A stretch of 64,000 bases of DNA from Bacteroidota bacterium (GTDB taxonomy: Bacteria; Bacteroidota; Bacteroidia; Bacteroidales; JAADJA01). How positions within the stretch are numbered: position 1 is the first letter of the stretch; every line of letters begins with the position of its first letter. Below are positions 18,896 through 28,372 of the stretch, in pieces. Position numbers and translations under genes: made by a program. The notes below the pieces were generated by a model. The model made no database searches. It had not been told where the DNA came from and saw only the letters and a list, made by a program, of their open reading frames with translations. The stretch is taken from NCBI GenBank assembly GCA_020444515.1, contig JAHLKX010000002.1, positions 456,146-520,145 on the forward strand. The letters run 5' to 3'.

Positions 18896-19732
18896 ATGAA
18901 ACAATCAACGTTTTTAGTCATCATCATAATCGTTATTGCCCTGTTCCCGGTTTACGGACAAAATACATTGGGTTCCATAACAGATGACGAAACCGATCTG
19001 TATGCGCAAACCAAACAGGTCAACCAGTTTTTCAGGAGATTTAACAATGAGGAAGATAAATTTGGAAATCGTTATTATCCCGGCGACAGCCTATATCGTG
19101 ATAATGCTTTCCGGAAAGTATACCTGGAGATGCTGTTCGATAAGGAAAGCCCTTTTATTCAGAAAGGTCTGAAAGAGGAATTTATCAATGAAGTGACCAG
19201 TGCGGATAATCCTGTTTTCCTCGATTTTCATGGAAACAACTGGTTTGCAGAATTACCGACATCTTTTAAGTATTATAAGAAAAAGGAGAACCTGCTCCTA
19301 TTTATGCAACTTGAACAGGAAAACCTTGGATATAAATGGGTTATAACCAATGTTTATTTTGATAAATTTCTGAAACAATTTAACAAAGGGGATAAAGAGG
19401 TTATTGCCGGTACTTTTTTGCATCCGATGAGTCATGAGCTCGATTTCATGAATATTTATAAGGTATTCAGGGATCCAAAATACATTGAATACTATGCCAG
19501 TAAAACCTTTAAGCCCGATTACCGAACCCTGTTGTTTTATGAAGTTAAAATGGGCAATATGGAGTATGTGAGTGTCGGTCCCCTGAAATTTCATTTTTTT
19601 CAGGTTGATGGATGGTATTTCGAAGTGACCTTTTTCAACCGGCCCGGGAATAATTCCGGCTGGCTGATATCCAAACTTTACCGGATATCAGATAGTGAAA
19701 AAGATGCATTGATCCGGTTTTATTTGCCTTGA
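18896..19732 (+). CDS. Secreted protein of unknown function, paired with LRR protein
   Basis: A 278-residue protein with signal peptide MKQSTFLVIIIIVIALFPVYGQ. The mature region starts NTLGSITDDETDLYAQTKQVNQFFRRFNNEEDKFG and holds several aromatic-rich strands (WFAELPTSFKYYKKKENLLLF, YKWVITNVYFDKFL). It ends 22 bases before the LRR gene, so the two are probably one transcript separate from the 17510-18746 pair, since a terminator stands between them. A TAATTTTG -7 box is at 18856-18863. Its N-terminal third resembles the corresponding part of the LRR protein in layout (helix, then strands that would form an NTF2-like fold). Function unknown. Confidence 0.8.
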   Translation: MKQSTFLVIIIIVIALFPVYGQNTLGSITDDETDLYAQTKQVNQFFRRFNNEEDKFGNRYYPGDSLYRDNAFRKVYLEMLFDKESPFIQKGLKEEFINEVTSADNPVFLDFHGNNWFAELPTSFKYYKKKENLLLFMQLEQENLGYKWVITNVYFDKFLKQFNKGDKEVIAGTFLHPMSHELDFMNIYKVFRDPKYIEYYASKTFKPDYRTLLFYEVKMGNMEYVSVGPLKFHFFQVDGWYFEVTFFNRPGNNSGWLISKLYRISDSEKDALIRFYLP

Positions 19733-19753
19733 TTACGATAAACTAGAATATCG

Positions 19754-22387
19754 ATGAATAAACTGCTACGTATTTTCATTTGGATTTTCCTGGTGATTCC
19801 ATCCACCTTGATGGCACAGGAAAGTCAGCAGCATACCTTTTCGTCTGAAGAGATCAACCGTTATAAAGAACAGATAAAGCAACTGACTGGCTACCTTGAA
19901 GGAACGTTGAATTTCCTTGGAGATGGGGAGGCCCCATCCAAAGAAAAGGAGATTGTAATCAATGACAGTTACCTGAAAATTTTTAAAGATGACAAAGTGC
20001 AGATTGAAGACGATCTGGATGAAAATCGTGATGTGCCGATTCATAAAGATGTACAGGCTTACCTAAAAGATATTGAGTTTTTCTTTCGCAAGGCAGAATT
20101 TAAATTCCATATTGTGAGCATCGATCATTTTATGAATGATCTGAATGGGCATTATTTCAAGGTTACTTTCAATCGCGACCTCAATGCCATAACCATAACC
20201 GGTGATACGGTCAGCTCACGAAAAGTGCGGTACATGGAAATCAATCTGGATCTGGCTAAAAACGACCTTCGCATTGCCAGTATTTATACCACCAAAATCA
20301 ATGAAAAAGAGGAGATCAGAAATTGGTGGAATGGACTTTCATTAACATGGCGACAGATTTTTGGCGAAAAGATTATTCTTTTTGATTCAATCCCTCTGTC
20401 CGATATTATTTATTTCGAAGACAGCCTCATTTTGGTCAGTAAACCCCATCTTCCTGATACCGGTACAGCTGGCCGATATGAGCTAGAACTTCCCGTCCAG
20501 CGTGCCAATGCTCTGGAAATTGACCGCTCTGTTGATACCCTGAGGATTGGTTCAAAGTCCATCATGATTTACCTCAATGGAATTAAAAAACAGCAGGAGA
20601 TTGACCTTTCTGATTATGGAAGCATTCGTGATTTGGAACCTTTATCGGAACTCACAGAGCTCACCCTGGTCAATTGTTCCAACACACTCATTACAAGTTT
20701 ATTCCCATTGCGCAACCTCAACAAGCTGGAAGATCTGGATTGCTCTAATACCCCCATTGTTGATTTATCACCATTGCAATACAGCCGATCGCTCAAAAGT
20801 CTGAACATTGCCTATACCCTGGTGAATGATCTTGAACCTCTTCGCGGGCTCTTCAATCTTGAAAATATTGATTTTTCAGGTCTCCGGATTACCGACATAA
20901 AGGTTATTGATGAACTTTCCCATTTGAAGGTCATAAAAATGAATGACACCCATGTGGGTCAGCTGGAGGCTATATCCGAACTGACAGATCTGGTGGAACT
21001 GGATGCCAGCGGAACCCATATTCATGAACTGAGTGCCCTGTCTGATTTAAATAAGTTAAGGGTTTTGAATGTGGAAAACTCCTCCATATCTTCTTTAAAG
21101 CCCCTGTCGAATTTACAATCCCTGGAAGTTTTGCGGATCAGCCATACCCTTGTCGATAGTCTTTATCCACTCAATGGTCTTCCCAATTTGAAGCGGATAT
21201 ACTGGGATGGAGAAGAAATGTTTCCCGAAGCGCTGGAACATAAAAGAGAACGGGCCATTGAATTTATGAAAAAAAATCCCGGAACGCTGGTGATCTTTGA
21301 ATCGGAAGAATTGCTTAAAAGCTGGCAGGAACTGGAAAAGCCCTGGAAAGACCTGGCCCGAGAAGCTGCACAGCTCAGTGAGAATCCTTCAAAAGAGGAA
21401 TTGCACGGCCTGTTGCAAATCAGTTCGGTATTTGTCGAAGGCAAACCCATTACCACATTAAAACCAGTGCGTCGACTTTATAACCTCCAAATATTGGATG
21501 CTTCGGGCGTGCAGGTTGCAGATTACAGTCCCCTTGCAGATGCACTTGAACTTGAGGAATTGAATTTGTCAGGTTCTTCTGCAAAGAATCTCGATTTCGC
21601 TGCCAAATTGAAAAAACTCAGGATCCTGAATATTGAAAATACCAGTGTAACTTCTTTAAAACCTTTAACCCAAAACGAAAACCTCAAATATATCTATGCT
21701 GATAAAAGTATGATCAGTCCTGACGAAGCTTTCGCTTTTGCAAAAGCGCACCCTGACTGTATCGTAATTTTCGATACTCCCGGAATTACGGAATGGTGGA
21801 ATACCCTTCCCAATGGCTGGAAAGAATTTTTTACCTCCCAGTATAAAGTTGATGCACCCCCATCATCTGAGCAGCTGCATGAAATTATTTTCTTACAAAG
21901 TTTGGAGATTTCTGGTCCTTATACCATTTCTACCTTGTTGCCTCTTACACGAATGAAAATCCTGGAAGTGTTAAAGCTAAAGGAATTGCAGGTTTCAAGT
22001 TTGAATCCATTAACGGAATTGCCTGCTCTGCGAGAACTGCTTTGCAATCAGATGCCTGTTTCAGACCTGACGCCACTGTCAAGCTTAACAAAACTGGAGG
22101 CGCTCAATTTTGAAAATACTCCGGTTGAAGAGCTCGGTCCCCTGGAATCCTTGAAAAATTTAAAATCTTTAAACATTTCAGGTACACAGGTCGACAAATT
22201 GAAATCGCTTTCCGGACTTACCAGCCTTGAGTTTCTGGCCCTTAACAATACCCAGGTAAAAAGATTGAAACATATTGAAAACATTTCCGCACTGAAAACA
22301 GTTGAATGTTTTAACACCCGGGTTTCTCAAAAAGATATTGATCGTTTTAAGGAGGCAAACCCGGATTGTAAGGTAGTTTATTATTAA
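19754..22387 (+). CDS. Large secreted leucine-rich repeat protein with Trp-containing spacer modules
   Basis: An 877-residue protein with signal peptide (MNKLLRIFIWIFLVIPSTLMAQ). Residues about 30-200 form a non-repeat domain. From about 270 onward it consists of leucine-rich repeats of 21-23 residues of the bacterial type (L.PL..L..L..LN...T.V..L), in three blocks. Between blocks are spacer modules with a shared pattern: a hydrophobic strand like TLVIFES or CIVIFDT, then W.x.L...W..F/L, then S.E.LH/LL. Related openings are near residues 187, 517 and 673. LRR arrays normally bind proteins or glycans, so a cell-surface binding role is likely. It shares a transcript with the preceding secreted-protein gene. 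Confidence 0.87.
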   Translation: MNKLLRIFIWIFLVIPSTLMAQESQQHTFSSEEINRYKEQIKQLTGYLEGTLNFLGDGEAPSKEKEIVINDSYLKIFKDDKVQIEDDLDENRDVPIHKDVQAYLKDIEFFFRKAEFKFHIVSIDHFMNDLNGHYFKVTFNRDLNAITITGDTVSSRKVRYMEINLDLAKNDLRIASIYTTKINEKEEIRNWWNGLSLTWRQIFGEKIILFDSIPLSDIIYFEDSLILVSKPHLPDTGTAGRYELELPVQRANALEIDRSVDTLRIGSKSIMIYLNGIKKQQEIDLSDYGSIRDLEPLSELTELTLVNCSNTLITSLFPLRNLNKLEDLDCSNTPIVDLSPLQYSRSLKSLNIAYTLVNDLEPLRGLFNLENIDFSGLRITDIKVIDELSHLKVIKMNDTHVGQLEAISELTDLVELDASGTHIHELSALSDLNKLRVLNVENSSISSLKPLSNLQSLEVLRISHTLVDSLYPLNGLPNLKRIYWDGEEMFPEALEHKRERAIEFMKKNPGTLVIFESEELLKSWQELEKPWKDLAREAAQLSENPSKEELHGLLQISSVFVEGKPITTLKPVRRLYNLQILDASGVQVADYSPLADALELEELNLSGSSAKNLDFAAKLKKLRILNIENTSVTSLKPLTQNENLKYIYADKSMISPDEAFAFAKAHPDCIVIFDTPGITEWWNTLPNGWKEFFTSQYKVDAPPSSEQLHEIIFLQSLEISGPYTISTLLPLTRMKILEVLKLKELQVSSLNPLTELPALRELLCNQMPVSDLTPLSSLTKLEALNFENTPVEELGPLESLKNLKSLNISGTQVDKLKSLSGLTSLEFLALNNTQVKRLKHIENISALKTVECFNTRVSQKDIDRFKEANPDCKVVYY

Positions 22388-22417
22388 TTTTGCAGCAAAT
22401 AACCTAAAAACGCTACA

Positions 22418-23092
22418 ATGTCATCGAACAAATTAATGGATCCCATCGGCAAACTGATGGGTCTTCGCTATAAATCGCATCCCTGGCATGGGGTTGATAT
22501 CGGAAAAGAAACACCCGAAGTGATCAACTGCTTCATTGAAATGGTTCCCACGGACACCGTAAAATATGAGGTAGATAAAGAAACCGGGTATTTGAAAATT
22601 GACAGACCACAGAAATATTCCAATGTTGTGCCGGCACTCTATGGTTTTATTCCGCAAACTTATAGCGGTGATCTGGTTGCTGAGTTTTGTATGGAAAAAT
22701 CGGGGAAAAAAGACATCAAAGGTGATGGCGACCCCATTGATATTTGTATCCTCACGGAGAAAGATATCGTCCATGGTGATATCCTGGCTAAAGCCAGACC
22801 CATTGGTGGTTTCCGCATGATTGATGGCAACGAGTCGGATGATAAACTGGTAGCGGTTCTGAACAATGATGCGGTTTATCAAAACTACAAAGACATTACA
22901 GACCTGCCCGACCTGGTTGTCGACCGGCTGAAACACTATTTTCTTACCTATAAAGATCTACCAGGGAATCCCAGAGATGTTGAAATTACCCATGTGTTTG
23001 GTAAGGAAGAGGCCCATGAAGTGATCAATCGTTCGGTAAATGACTATCAGCAAAAATTTGAAAAACTCGGTAACCTGTTATCATACGTATAG
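22418..23092 (+). CDS. ppa: Inorganic pyrophosphatase, family I
   Basis: A soluble Mg-dependent enzyme that hydrolyses pyrophosphate, pulling biosynthetic reactions forward. The 224-residue sequence shows the family I signature with DGDPIDICIL (residues 106-115) carrying the conserved D-x-D-P-x-D metal ligands, plus YGFIPQTY near 75-82 and the lysine-containing KVGRxP-like region replaced by ARPIGGFRMIDG. It starts 30 bases after the LRR gene; a TAATTTTG box at 22385-22392, overlapping the LRR stop region, could give separate transcription. The length is slightly above the bacterial norm of about 175 because of an N-terminal extension common in Bacteroidetes. Confidence 0.93.
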   Translation: MSSNKLMDPIGKLMGLRYKSHPWHGVDIGKETPEVINCFIEMVPTDTVKYEVDKETGYLKIDRPQKYSNVVPALYGFIPQTYSGDLVAEFCMEKSGKKDIKGDGDPIDICILTEKDIVHGDILAKARPIGGFRMIDGNESDDKLVAVLNNDAVYQNYKDITDLPDLVVDRLKHYFLTYKDLPGNPRDVEITHVFGKEEAHEVINRSVNDYQQKFEKLGNLLSYV

Positions 23093-23235
23093 CTCTTTTT
23101 TACTTTCGTTCTTGCGGGTATTAGGCTTTTTTGTCTTTTTGCACAGGTTGAAAATGTAAAATATTTACTACGCTCTTTTGCGTTAATAGCGTCTTTTAGA
23201 TGTTATTTATTTAATTTTGGTGTGAATATCCGCAC

Positions 23236-25344
23236 ATGATCACCAACCCGACATATTTAGTCAAGTTCCTGCTGTTAGGTATTCTTATTGTTATCTCCAA
23301 TGCAATTCAGGCAAACAGTGAAAAAGACAGCCTCTTAACAGTATTTAAAAGTGCTGATCATGATACGGTGCGTATCATGGCCTTATTTGGCCTGGGCAAC
23401 CTATACATTGACGGGCCTTCCGACTCACTGTTGCATTATTATGACCGGGCACTGAAAATCACCCGGGCTAATCTTGACCGACTTGAAAAGGAAAGAATTT
23501 TCGCCGGGCCGGAATTCGATGCCTATAAAAACTTCGAGGTTCGGGCTGTAATCGAGTTTGGCATAGAATATTTTTTCAGAAGTGATTATGACAAAGCCTT
23601 ACAATATTATTTTGAGGCCCTAAAAATCGCACGCCAGATTGGTGATCCGGGATTGTTATCGGAGTGTTTGAGCGAGATTGGCATCGTTTATAAGAACCAG
23701 GGTAGGTTTGAACTGGCCCTTGATTATTATGCCCGGTCCCTTGCTTATGCAGAACAAACAATGGATACCAGTTGGATCGCTAGCAGCAAGGTGAATCTTG
23801 GCAATGTCTACAAGGAACAAGGTTATCTGACCCTGGCCCTGAAATATTACCTGGAAGCACTTTCAACCCTTGAGCCCCTGGGACATGATCGACGTATTGC
23901 TGCTTGCTATCAAAATATTGGCGATATTTATCATAAACAACATGATTTCAACAAAGCCCTGGAATATTATAGCCGGGCGCTTAGTCTGGCTAAAAACTCC
24001 AATGATCTGGTCAGGGAAACCACTTGCTATATGAATATCGGTTATGTTTATGCGGGTTTGAATGCATTTCAAGAAGCACGTAATTTTTATGATAAAGCAC
24101 TTGACTTATTCGACAAATCCGGCTATTCCCATGAAAAAGATGATTGTTTTATTCTGATCGGCGATACATACATGGGGGAAGATGATGCTAAAACGGCTGC
24201 AGGTTATTACCAGAAAGCGCTCGAATTATCCCAATCGGAAGGTGATTTGTCCAGGCAATCGGAATCCCTGATCAAACTGGGACAGATTCGTGCAAAAGAA
24301 AAACAATACAGTGAGGGCATCAAATTAACACACAATGGCCTTCAGATGGCTAAACAGGTGGGAGCCCTTGATTTGCAGGTAGAAGCGTATAAAACCCTTT
24401 CCGATGTTTATGATCATCAGGGGCAATTTGATCAATCGCTGAAGCAGTTCAGAATATATGCCGATTTGAAGGACAGCCTTTTCAGTGTTGAAAAATACCG
24501 TACCATCGCCGAGATGGAGATGAAATACGAAACCGAAAAAAAGGAAGCTCAACTGGCCCTGCTTGAAGAACAAAGTGAAGTCCAGGAACTCCGGTTAAGC
24601 CGCCGCAACCGGATGATGTATACCACCGGTGCAGTTGCTGCTTTGCTATTGGTCATTGGTTATATTTCATTTCGGAACTATCGTTTGAGAAGCCGCCAGA
24701 AAGCCATTACACTGGAGCAGCAACTGATGCGATCACAAATGAATCCCCATTTTATCTTTAACTCGCTCATTGCTATTCAAAGTTATATTTACAAGCAGGA
24801 TCCGGTAAAAGCCGGGGATTTCCTGGCTAAGTTTGCTGATCTTGTACGGATCACCCTCGAAAATTCACGTGTTGAATTTGTTTTGCTTGAAAAGGAACTC
24901 CGGATGCTCAATGCCTATCTTGAATTACAATCGCTGCGCTATGATGGTAAGTTTGATTTTTCCATCAAATTGGATGAGACCATCGATCCTGCAGAAACAC
25001 TTATCCCGCCTATGATGGCCCAACCTTTTATCGAAAATGCCATTGAACATGGCTTGAGGCATAAAAAAGAACGGGGTTCATTGAAAATTGAATTTGCTGC
25101 TAACGGGCAATCAATAAAATGTACGATTAGTGATGATGGAGTTGGTCGTGAAAAAGCGAAAGAAATGGAAGCTAAAAAAGGGCATCAATCCATGGCTACC
25201 GGAATTACACGGGAGCGCCTGGCAAATTTTAGTAAAAAGTTCAGGCAGAAGTTTATATTGCAAATTGAGGATTTAATTTCACAAACAGGCGATGCAGGGG
25301 GTACACTGGTTGTGCTGGAATTGCCTATTAAATCAATCAATTAG
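23236..25344 (+). CDS. TPR-containing LytS-type sensor histidine kinase
   Basis: A 702-residue sensor. After a signal-like hydrophobic start (9-25) lie at least seven tetratricopeptide repeats (about 60-410; units such as ALQYYFEALKIARQIGD and ALEYYSRALSLAKNSND). A coiled coil (430-455) leads into one membrane helix near 458-476. The cytoplasmic part is a His_kinase (LytS/YehU) domain with phospho-acceptor His505 in QMNPHFIFNSL and an HATPase domain with FIENAIEHGLRHK and SDDGVGREKA. The periplasmic TPRs should bind a peptide or protein signal. Its cognate LytTR response regulator follows 82 bases downstream. Confidence 0.93.
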   Translation: MITNPTYLVKFLLLGILIVISNAIQANSEKDSLLTVFKSADHDTVRIMALFGLGNLYIDGPSDSLLHYYDRALKITRANLDRLEKERIFAGPEFDAYKNFEVRAVIEFGIEYFFRSDYDKALQYYFEALKIARQIGDPGLLSECLSEIGIVYKNQGRFELALDYYARSLAYAEQTMDTSWIASSKVNLGNVYKEQGYLTLALKYYLEALSTLEPLGHDRRIAACYQNIGDIYHKQHDFNKALEYYSRALSLAKNSNDLVRETTCYMNIGYVYAGLNAFQEARNFYDKALDLFDKSGYSHEKDDCFILIGDTYMGEDDAKTAAGYYQKALELSQSEGDLSRQSESLIKLGQIRAKEKQYSEGIKLTHNGLQMAKQVGALDLQVEAYKTLSDVYDHQGQFDQSLKQFRIYADLKDSLFSVEKYRTIAEMEMKYETEKKEAQLALLEEQSEVQELRLSRRNRMMYTTGAVAALLLVIGYISFRNYRLRSRQKAITLEQQLMRSQMNPHFIFNSLIAIQSYIYKQDPVKAGDFLAKFADLVRITLENSRVEFVLLEKELRMLNAYLELQSLRYDGKFDFSIKLDETIDPAETLIPPMMAQPFIENAIEHGLRHKKERGSLKIEFAANGQSIKCTISDDGVGREKAKEMEAKKGHQSMATGITRERLANFSKKFRQKFILQIEDLISQTGDAGGTLVVLELPIKSIN

Positions 25345-25426
25345 ATTAACATTATACTTTTTTTATTTGGATGGAGATTCTGATTATATTTGCCAAATAA
25401 TTACCAATTAAGGAAGCTCATTCATC

Positions 25427-26164
25427 ATGTTATCAGTTGTCATCATTGATGATGAATCAAAAGCAAGAGAAGCCATTATCAACATTTTAGGCTTAAGCCG
25501 GAATTCAATGACCATTGCCGGGGAAGCTGATTCTGTGGAGTCGGGTTTTGAATTGATCAACCGAACCCAACCCGACCTGGTTCTACTCGATATCAACCTT
25601 ACCGATGGAACCGGTTTCGACTTGCTGAAAAATTTCAACGGATTTAATTTCAAACTGATCTTCATCACTGCCCACGAGGAATATGCCATTCAAGCGTTTA
25701 AATTCAGTGCAGTGGACTATATTTTAAAACCGGTTGTTGCTGCCGATTTGCTTTATGCCGTTGAGAAAGCCGGCAAAGCCATTCAGCAGGAAGAGACTGA
25801 AATCAAAATCAGTACTTTGCTGGCCAATCTTGAAAAGATCAAAAAAATTGTATTGAAAACAGCTGAAAGCATTCATATAGTGCATGTGAAAAACATAATT
25901 CGTTGTGAAGCAGATGTCAATTATACCAGTTTTTATCTCGATAATGGTGAACGGCTGCTCGTGTCACGCACACTCAAAGAATTTACTGAAATGCTGGAGC
26001 CGGCCGGATTTTTCCGCACCCACCAATCCCACCTGGTCAATCTCGATTATGTAACCCGCTTTGACAAAAACGAAGGTGGGCACCTCGTCCTCAACGATGA
26101 TTCAATCGTTCCGGTCGCTTCGAGGAAACGGGATGACCTCTTTAAGGTATTCGAGGATATGTAA
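25427..26164 (+). CDS. LytTR-family response regulator
   Basis: A 245-residue response regulator. The receiver domain (1-120) starts MLSVVIIDDESKAREA, has phospho-acceptor Asp55 in VLLDINLTDGTGFD, the conserved Thr/Ser in FITAHEEYA, and Lys in YILKPVVAADL. The C-terminal LytTR DNA-binding domain (about 145-245) has HVKNIIRCEADVNYTSFYL and FFRTHQSHLVNLDYV. It is the partner of the TPR kinase upstream. A possible own promoter is TATATTTG at 25385-25392 with TTTG at 25366-25369, but the 15-base spacing is short. The downstream C11 peptidase and LytTR genes are candidate targets by position only. Confidence 0.94.
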   Translation: MLSVVIIDDESKAREAIINILGLSRNSMTIAGEADSVESGFELINRTQPDLVLLDINLTDGTGFDLLKNFNGFNFKLIFITAHEEYAIQAFKFSAVDYILKPVVAADLLYAVEKAGKAIQQEETEIKISTLLANLEKIKKIVLKTAESIHIVHVKNIIRCEADVNYTSFYLDNGERLLVSRTLKEFTEMLEPAGFFRTHQSHLVNLDYVTRFDKNEGGHLVLNDDSIVPVASRKRDDLFKVFEDM

Positions 26165-26580
26165 CGCAGTTTTGTTCAGGGTCCATTGTTTTGGGTTACT
26201 ATCCACCCCATGATAAATTGTAGGTATTTCATGAATTAGCTTCTTCAGCCAATTCCCCGAAATACCATTTTGGCCATTTCAACTTTATTCCTGCAAATAA
26301 TAACCCACCTCCGGCAGATAATAATCCTTTTCCTTGTACCTTCTGATCAAGCCATATATTTATCAATGCTTTTGTATTGAAAAATAACATAACGAAATGG
26401 TTGATATATCTAAAAAAAATATATATTTTTATGCAGAATTCACCCGTACAGGTGAAATTCAAATAAGAAAGGAAAACCACAACTTAATACAATATAGATC
26501 AAATAAAAAATATCCATTAACCCGTGATGAGCCATGCTTGATTTAAAGTATGACTGATCCGTATCAAAAACAAAGGAAAG
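26165..26580. other. Intergenic stretch with repeats shared with 28.28-28.35 kb
   Basis: No gene that I would support lies here. It is AT-rich toward its 3' end. Two related short sequences lie at 26290-26304 (CCTGCAAATAATAAC) and 26311-26326 (CCGGCAGATAATAATC). Very similar strings recur upstream of the LytTR gene at 28295-28310 and 28336-28349. They could be binding sites for a LytTR regulator or the remains of a decayed coding repeat, since both places can be read as NFIPANNN-like peptide. An 83-codon minus-strand frame (26229-26480) looks like chance. Confidence 0.5.
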
Positions 26581-28212
26581 ATGAAAGCAAAATTTTTTAT
26601 CACCATGATTTTTGCAGCAGCATTGTTCACCAGCTGCTCAAAAGATGAAACCGACGAGCCCCAAACCACAGAAAGGGAATGGACCATCATCGGTTATTTC
26701 AACGGAAACAATAACCTCGACAACACCCAGGCCGGAACCAGTTACATCATTGGCGATGTGCAGGAAATGGAGCATGCAGGCGGATCGGAATCTGTGACTT
26801 CCATCGTCATGCTCAGCTCATTGAAAACCGGTGGGAACGCCAATTACTACAAAATTGAAAAAGCTGAAAACCAATTGCCCGACCAGGTTAAATCAATCCT
26901 GCTCGAAGATATGGGTTCCAAGGACATGTCGGATCCGCAGACACTCATCAATTTTATCAAATATGCCAAAGATAATTATCCGGCCAAGCGTTACATGCTG
27001 GTGCTCAACAGCCATGGAGGCGGCTGGTACGGCGTAAGCCCGGATGAAGCCAATGGCAGTGGTGATATGATGAGCCTGCCGGACCTGCGGATGGCCATGG
27101 AGACCGGTCCTCACTTTGATATTGTGGTTTTCCATGCCTGCCTCATGAGTATGACCGAGGTGGCCTATGAAATCAAAGACCTGGCCAATTACATGGTCTC
27201 CAGCGAGATCTCCATGCCGGCACTCAGTGTATTGGGAGCCAATGTGTGGCTTCAGGAAATGATGAGCAATCCAGCAATGTCATCTTATGATGTCTCTAAA
27301 AAGATCGTTCAATGTGTATATGACAATGGTTCATTTGCCCAGAAAACAACCCATATGGCGGTTACCGACCTTTCCAAAATGGATGCCCTGGGTGCCAAAG
27401 TAGCCAATCTTGGAAATAAATTGACGACCGAGGTGGGTAATAACTGGGGTGAAGTTTTCGAAGCCTGGAATGAAACCCATTATATCTGTCCCGACTTTCC
27501 TTCATTTACCGATTTACGGGAATTTATAAAAAAACTACAGCAAAAGCCTGGATTGAGCCAGATCAATTACATAACCCAGGCATGCAACGACGTGATTTCC
27601 GCTTATAATGATGCGATCCCATTTACCAAATGTTATCTCGAAAATAATGAACAACCCTATGGCGGGCTTACCATTCATTTCCCCCAACAGGAACAATTTT
27701 TCGATAAAGCGGAATACAATAATCTGCAATTCAAAGAAACAAACTGGCACAATTTCCTCACCATATTTATTGAAAATACACAGGGTGGTGGAGGACAGAT
27801 AGGGGATGATGAAGTTGGTATTGCCGGGTCGGTTACTTATCCGGGATTTAATCTATCGGGTAACACCTATGTGCTTGTTTACACCGTTGAAGGAGGAAAT
27901 GTTAACTTATTGGGATATGGGAATACCGAAGCAAATGGAACCTTTGAATTCCTGATTACCGGAATAACCCAGACCACCGATTTCGCTTTTGAAGCATACG
28001 ATGATGCCAATGGAAACGAGCAGCTCGATTTTGGTGAAGGCTATGGTTTTTGGGATGGAAATGGTAATAACCAATGGGATGACCTTCTGACTGGCCAACC
28101 GGGCAATATTTATGAGGGAATCAACATCATTTTGACAACGTTCAACGGTGAAAAAGTCATCCCAGTTCAACATGAACCCATTAGCCTGAAAGAGATAAGG
28201 CTCTTTGATTGA
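26581..28212 (+). CDS. Clostripain-like (family C11) cysteine peptidase lipoprotein
   Basis: A 543-residue lipoprotein: MKAKFFITMIFAAALFTSC with lipobox FTSC (Cys19). The C11 domain (about 30-400) carries the catalytic His145 in NSHGGGW and the probable nucleophile Cys187 in HACLMSMTE, both in the family's expected settings; C11 enzymes cleave after Arg or Lys. MVSSEISMPALS after the Cys is another C11 feature. Residues about 410-530 form an extra beta domain with Asp/Asn-rich loops (DDANGNEQLDFGEG, DGNGNNQWDD) that look able to bind calcium. It is followed by a strong terminator at 28242. It lies downstream of the two-component pair, which suggests but does not prove control by it. Confidence 0.92.
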   Translation: MKAKFFITMIFAAALFTSCSKDETDEPQTTEREWTIIGYFNGNNNLDNTQAGTSYIIGDVQEMEHAGGSESVTSIVMLSSLKTGGNANYYKIEKAENQLPDQVKSILLEDMGSKDMSDPQTLINFIKYAKDNYPAKRYMLVLNSHGGGWYGVSPDEANGSGDMMSLPDLRMAMETGPHFDIVVFHACLMSMTEVAYEIKDLANYMVSSEISMPALSVLGANVWLQEMMSNPAMSSYDVSKKIVQCVYDNGSFAQKTTHMAVTDLSKMDALGAKVANLGNKLTTEVGNNWGEVFEAWNETHYICPDFPSFTDLREFIKKLQQKPGLSQINYITQACNDVISAYNDAIPFTKCYLENNEQPYGGLTIHFPQQEQFFDKAEYNNLQFKETNWHNFLTIFIENTQGGGGQIGDDEVGIAGSVTYPGFNLSGNTYVLVYTVEGGNVNLLGYGNTEANGTFEFLITGITQTTDFAFEAYDDANGNEQLDFGEGYGFWDGNGNNQWDDLLTGQPGNIYEGINIILTTFNGEKVIPVQHEPISLKEIRLFD

Positions 28213-28241
28213 TCGACTTTAGGAAAATGATCATAAATAAT

Positions 28242-28278
28242 AGAAGCTCCTGCGGATTGCAGGGGCTTCTTTTATTTT
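28242..28278 (+). terminator. Rho-independent terminator after C11 peptidase
   Basis: AGAAGCTCCTGC at 28242-28253 pairs with GCAGGGGCTTCT at 28259-28270 around a five-base loop, followed by TTTATTTT. It ends transcription of the C11 peptidase gene. Confidence 0.88.
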
Positions 28279-28372
28279 CAAATAATAAATCAATCCCGGC
28301 AAATAATAATTTGCCTCTTTTTCTGAAAGGGGTTCAGCCTAATTTTATTCCTGCAAAACCAACCGGTGATCA

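Noticed and set aside
26229..26480. 83-codon minus-strand open frame between the LytTR regulator and the C11 peptidase.
   Set aside because: No start context or family features; sequence looks like chance coding of an AT-rich gap.
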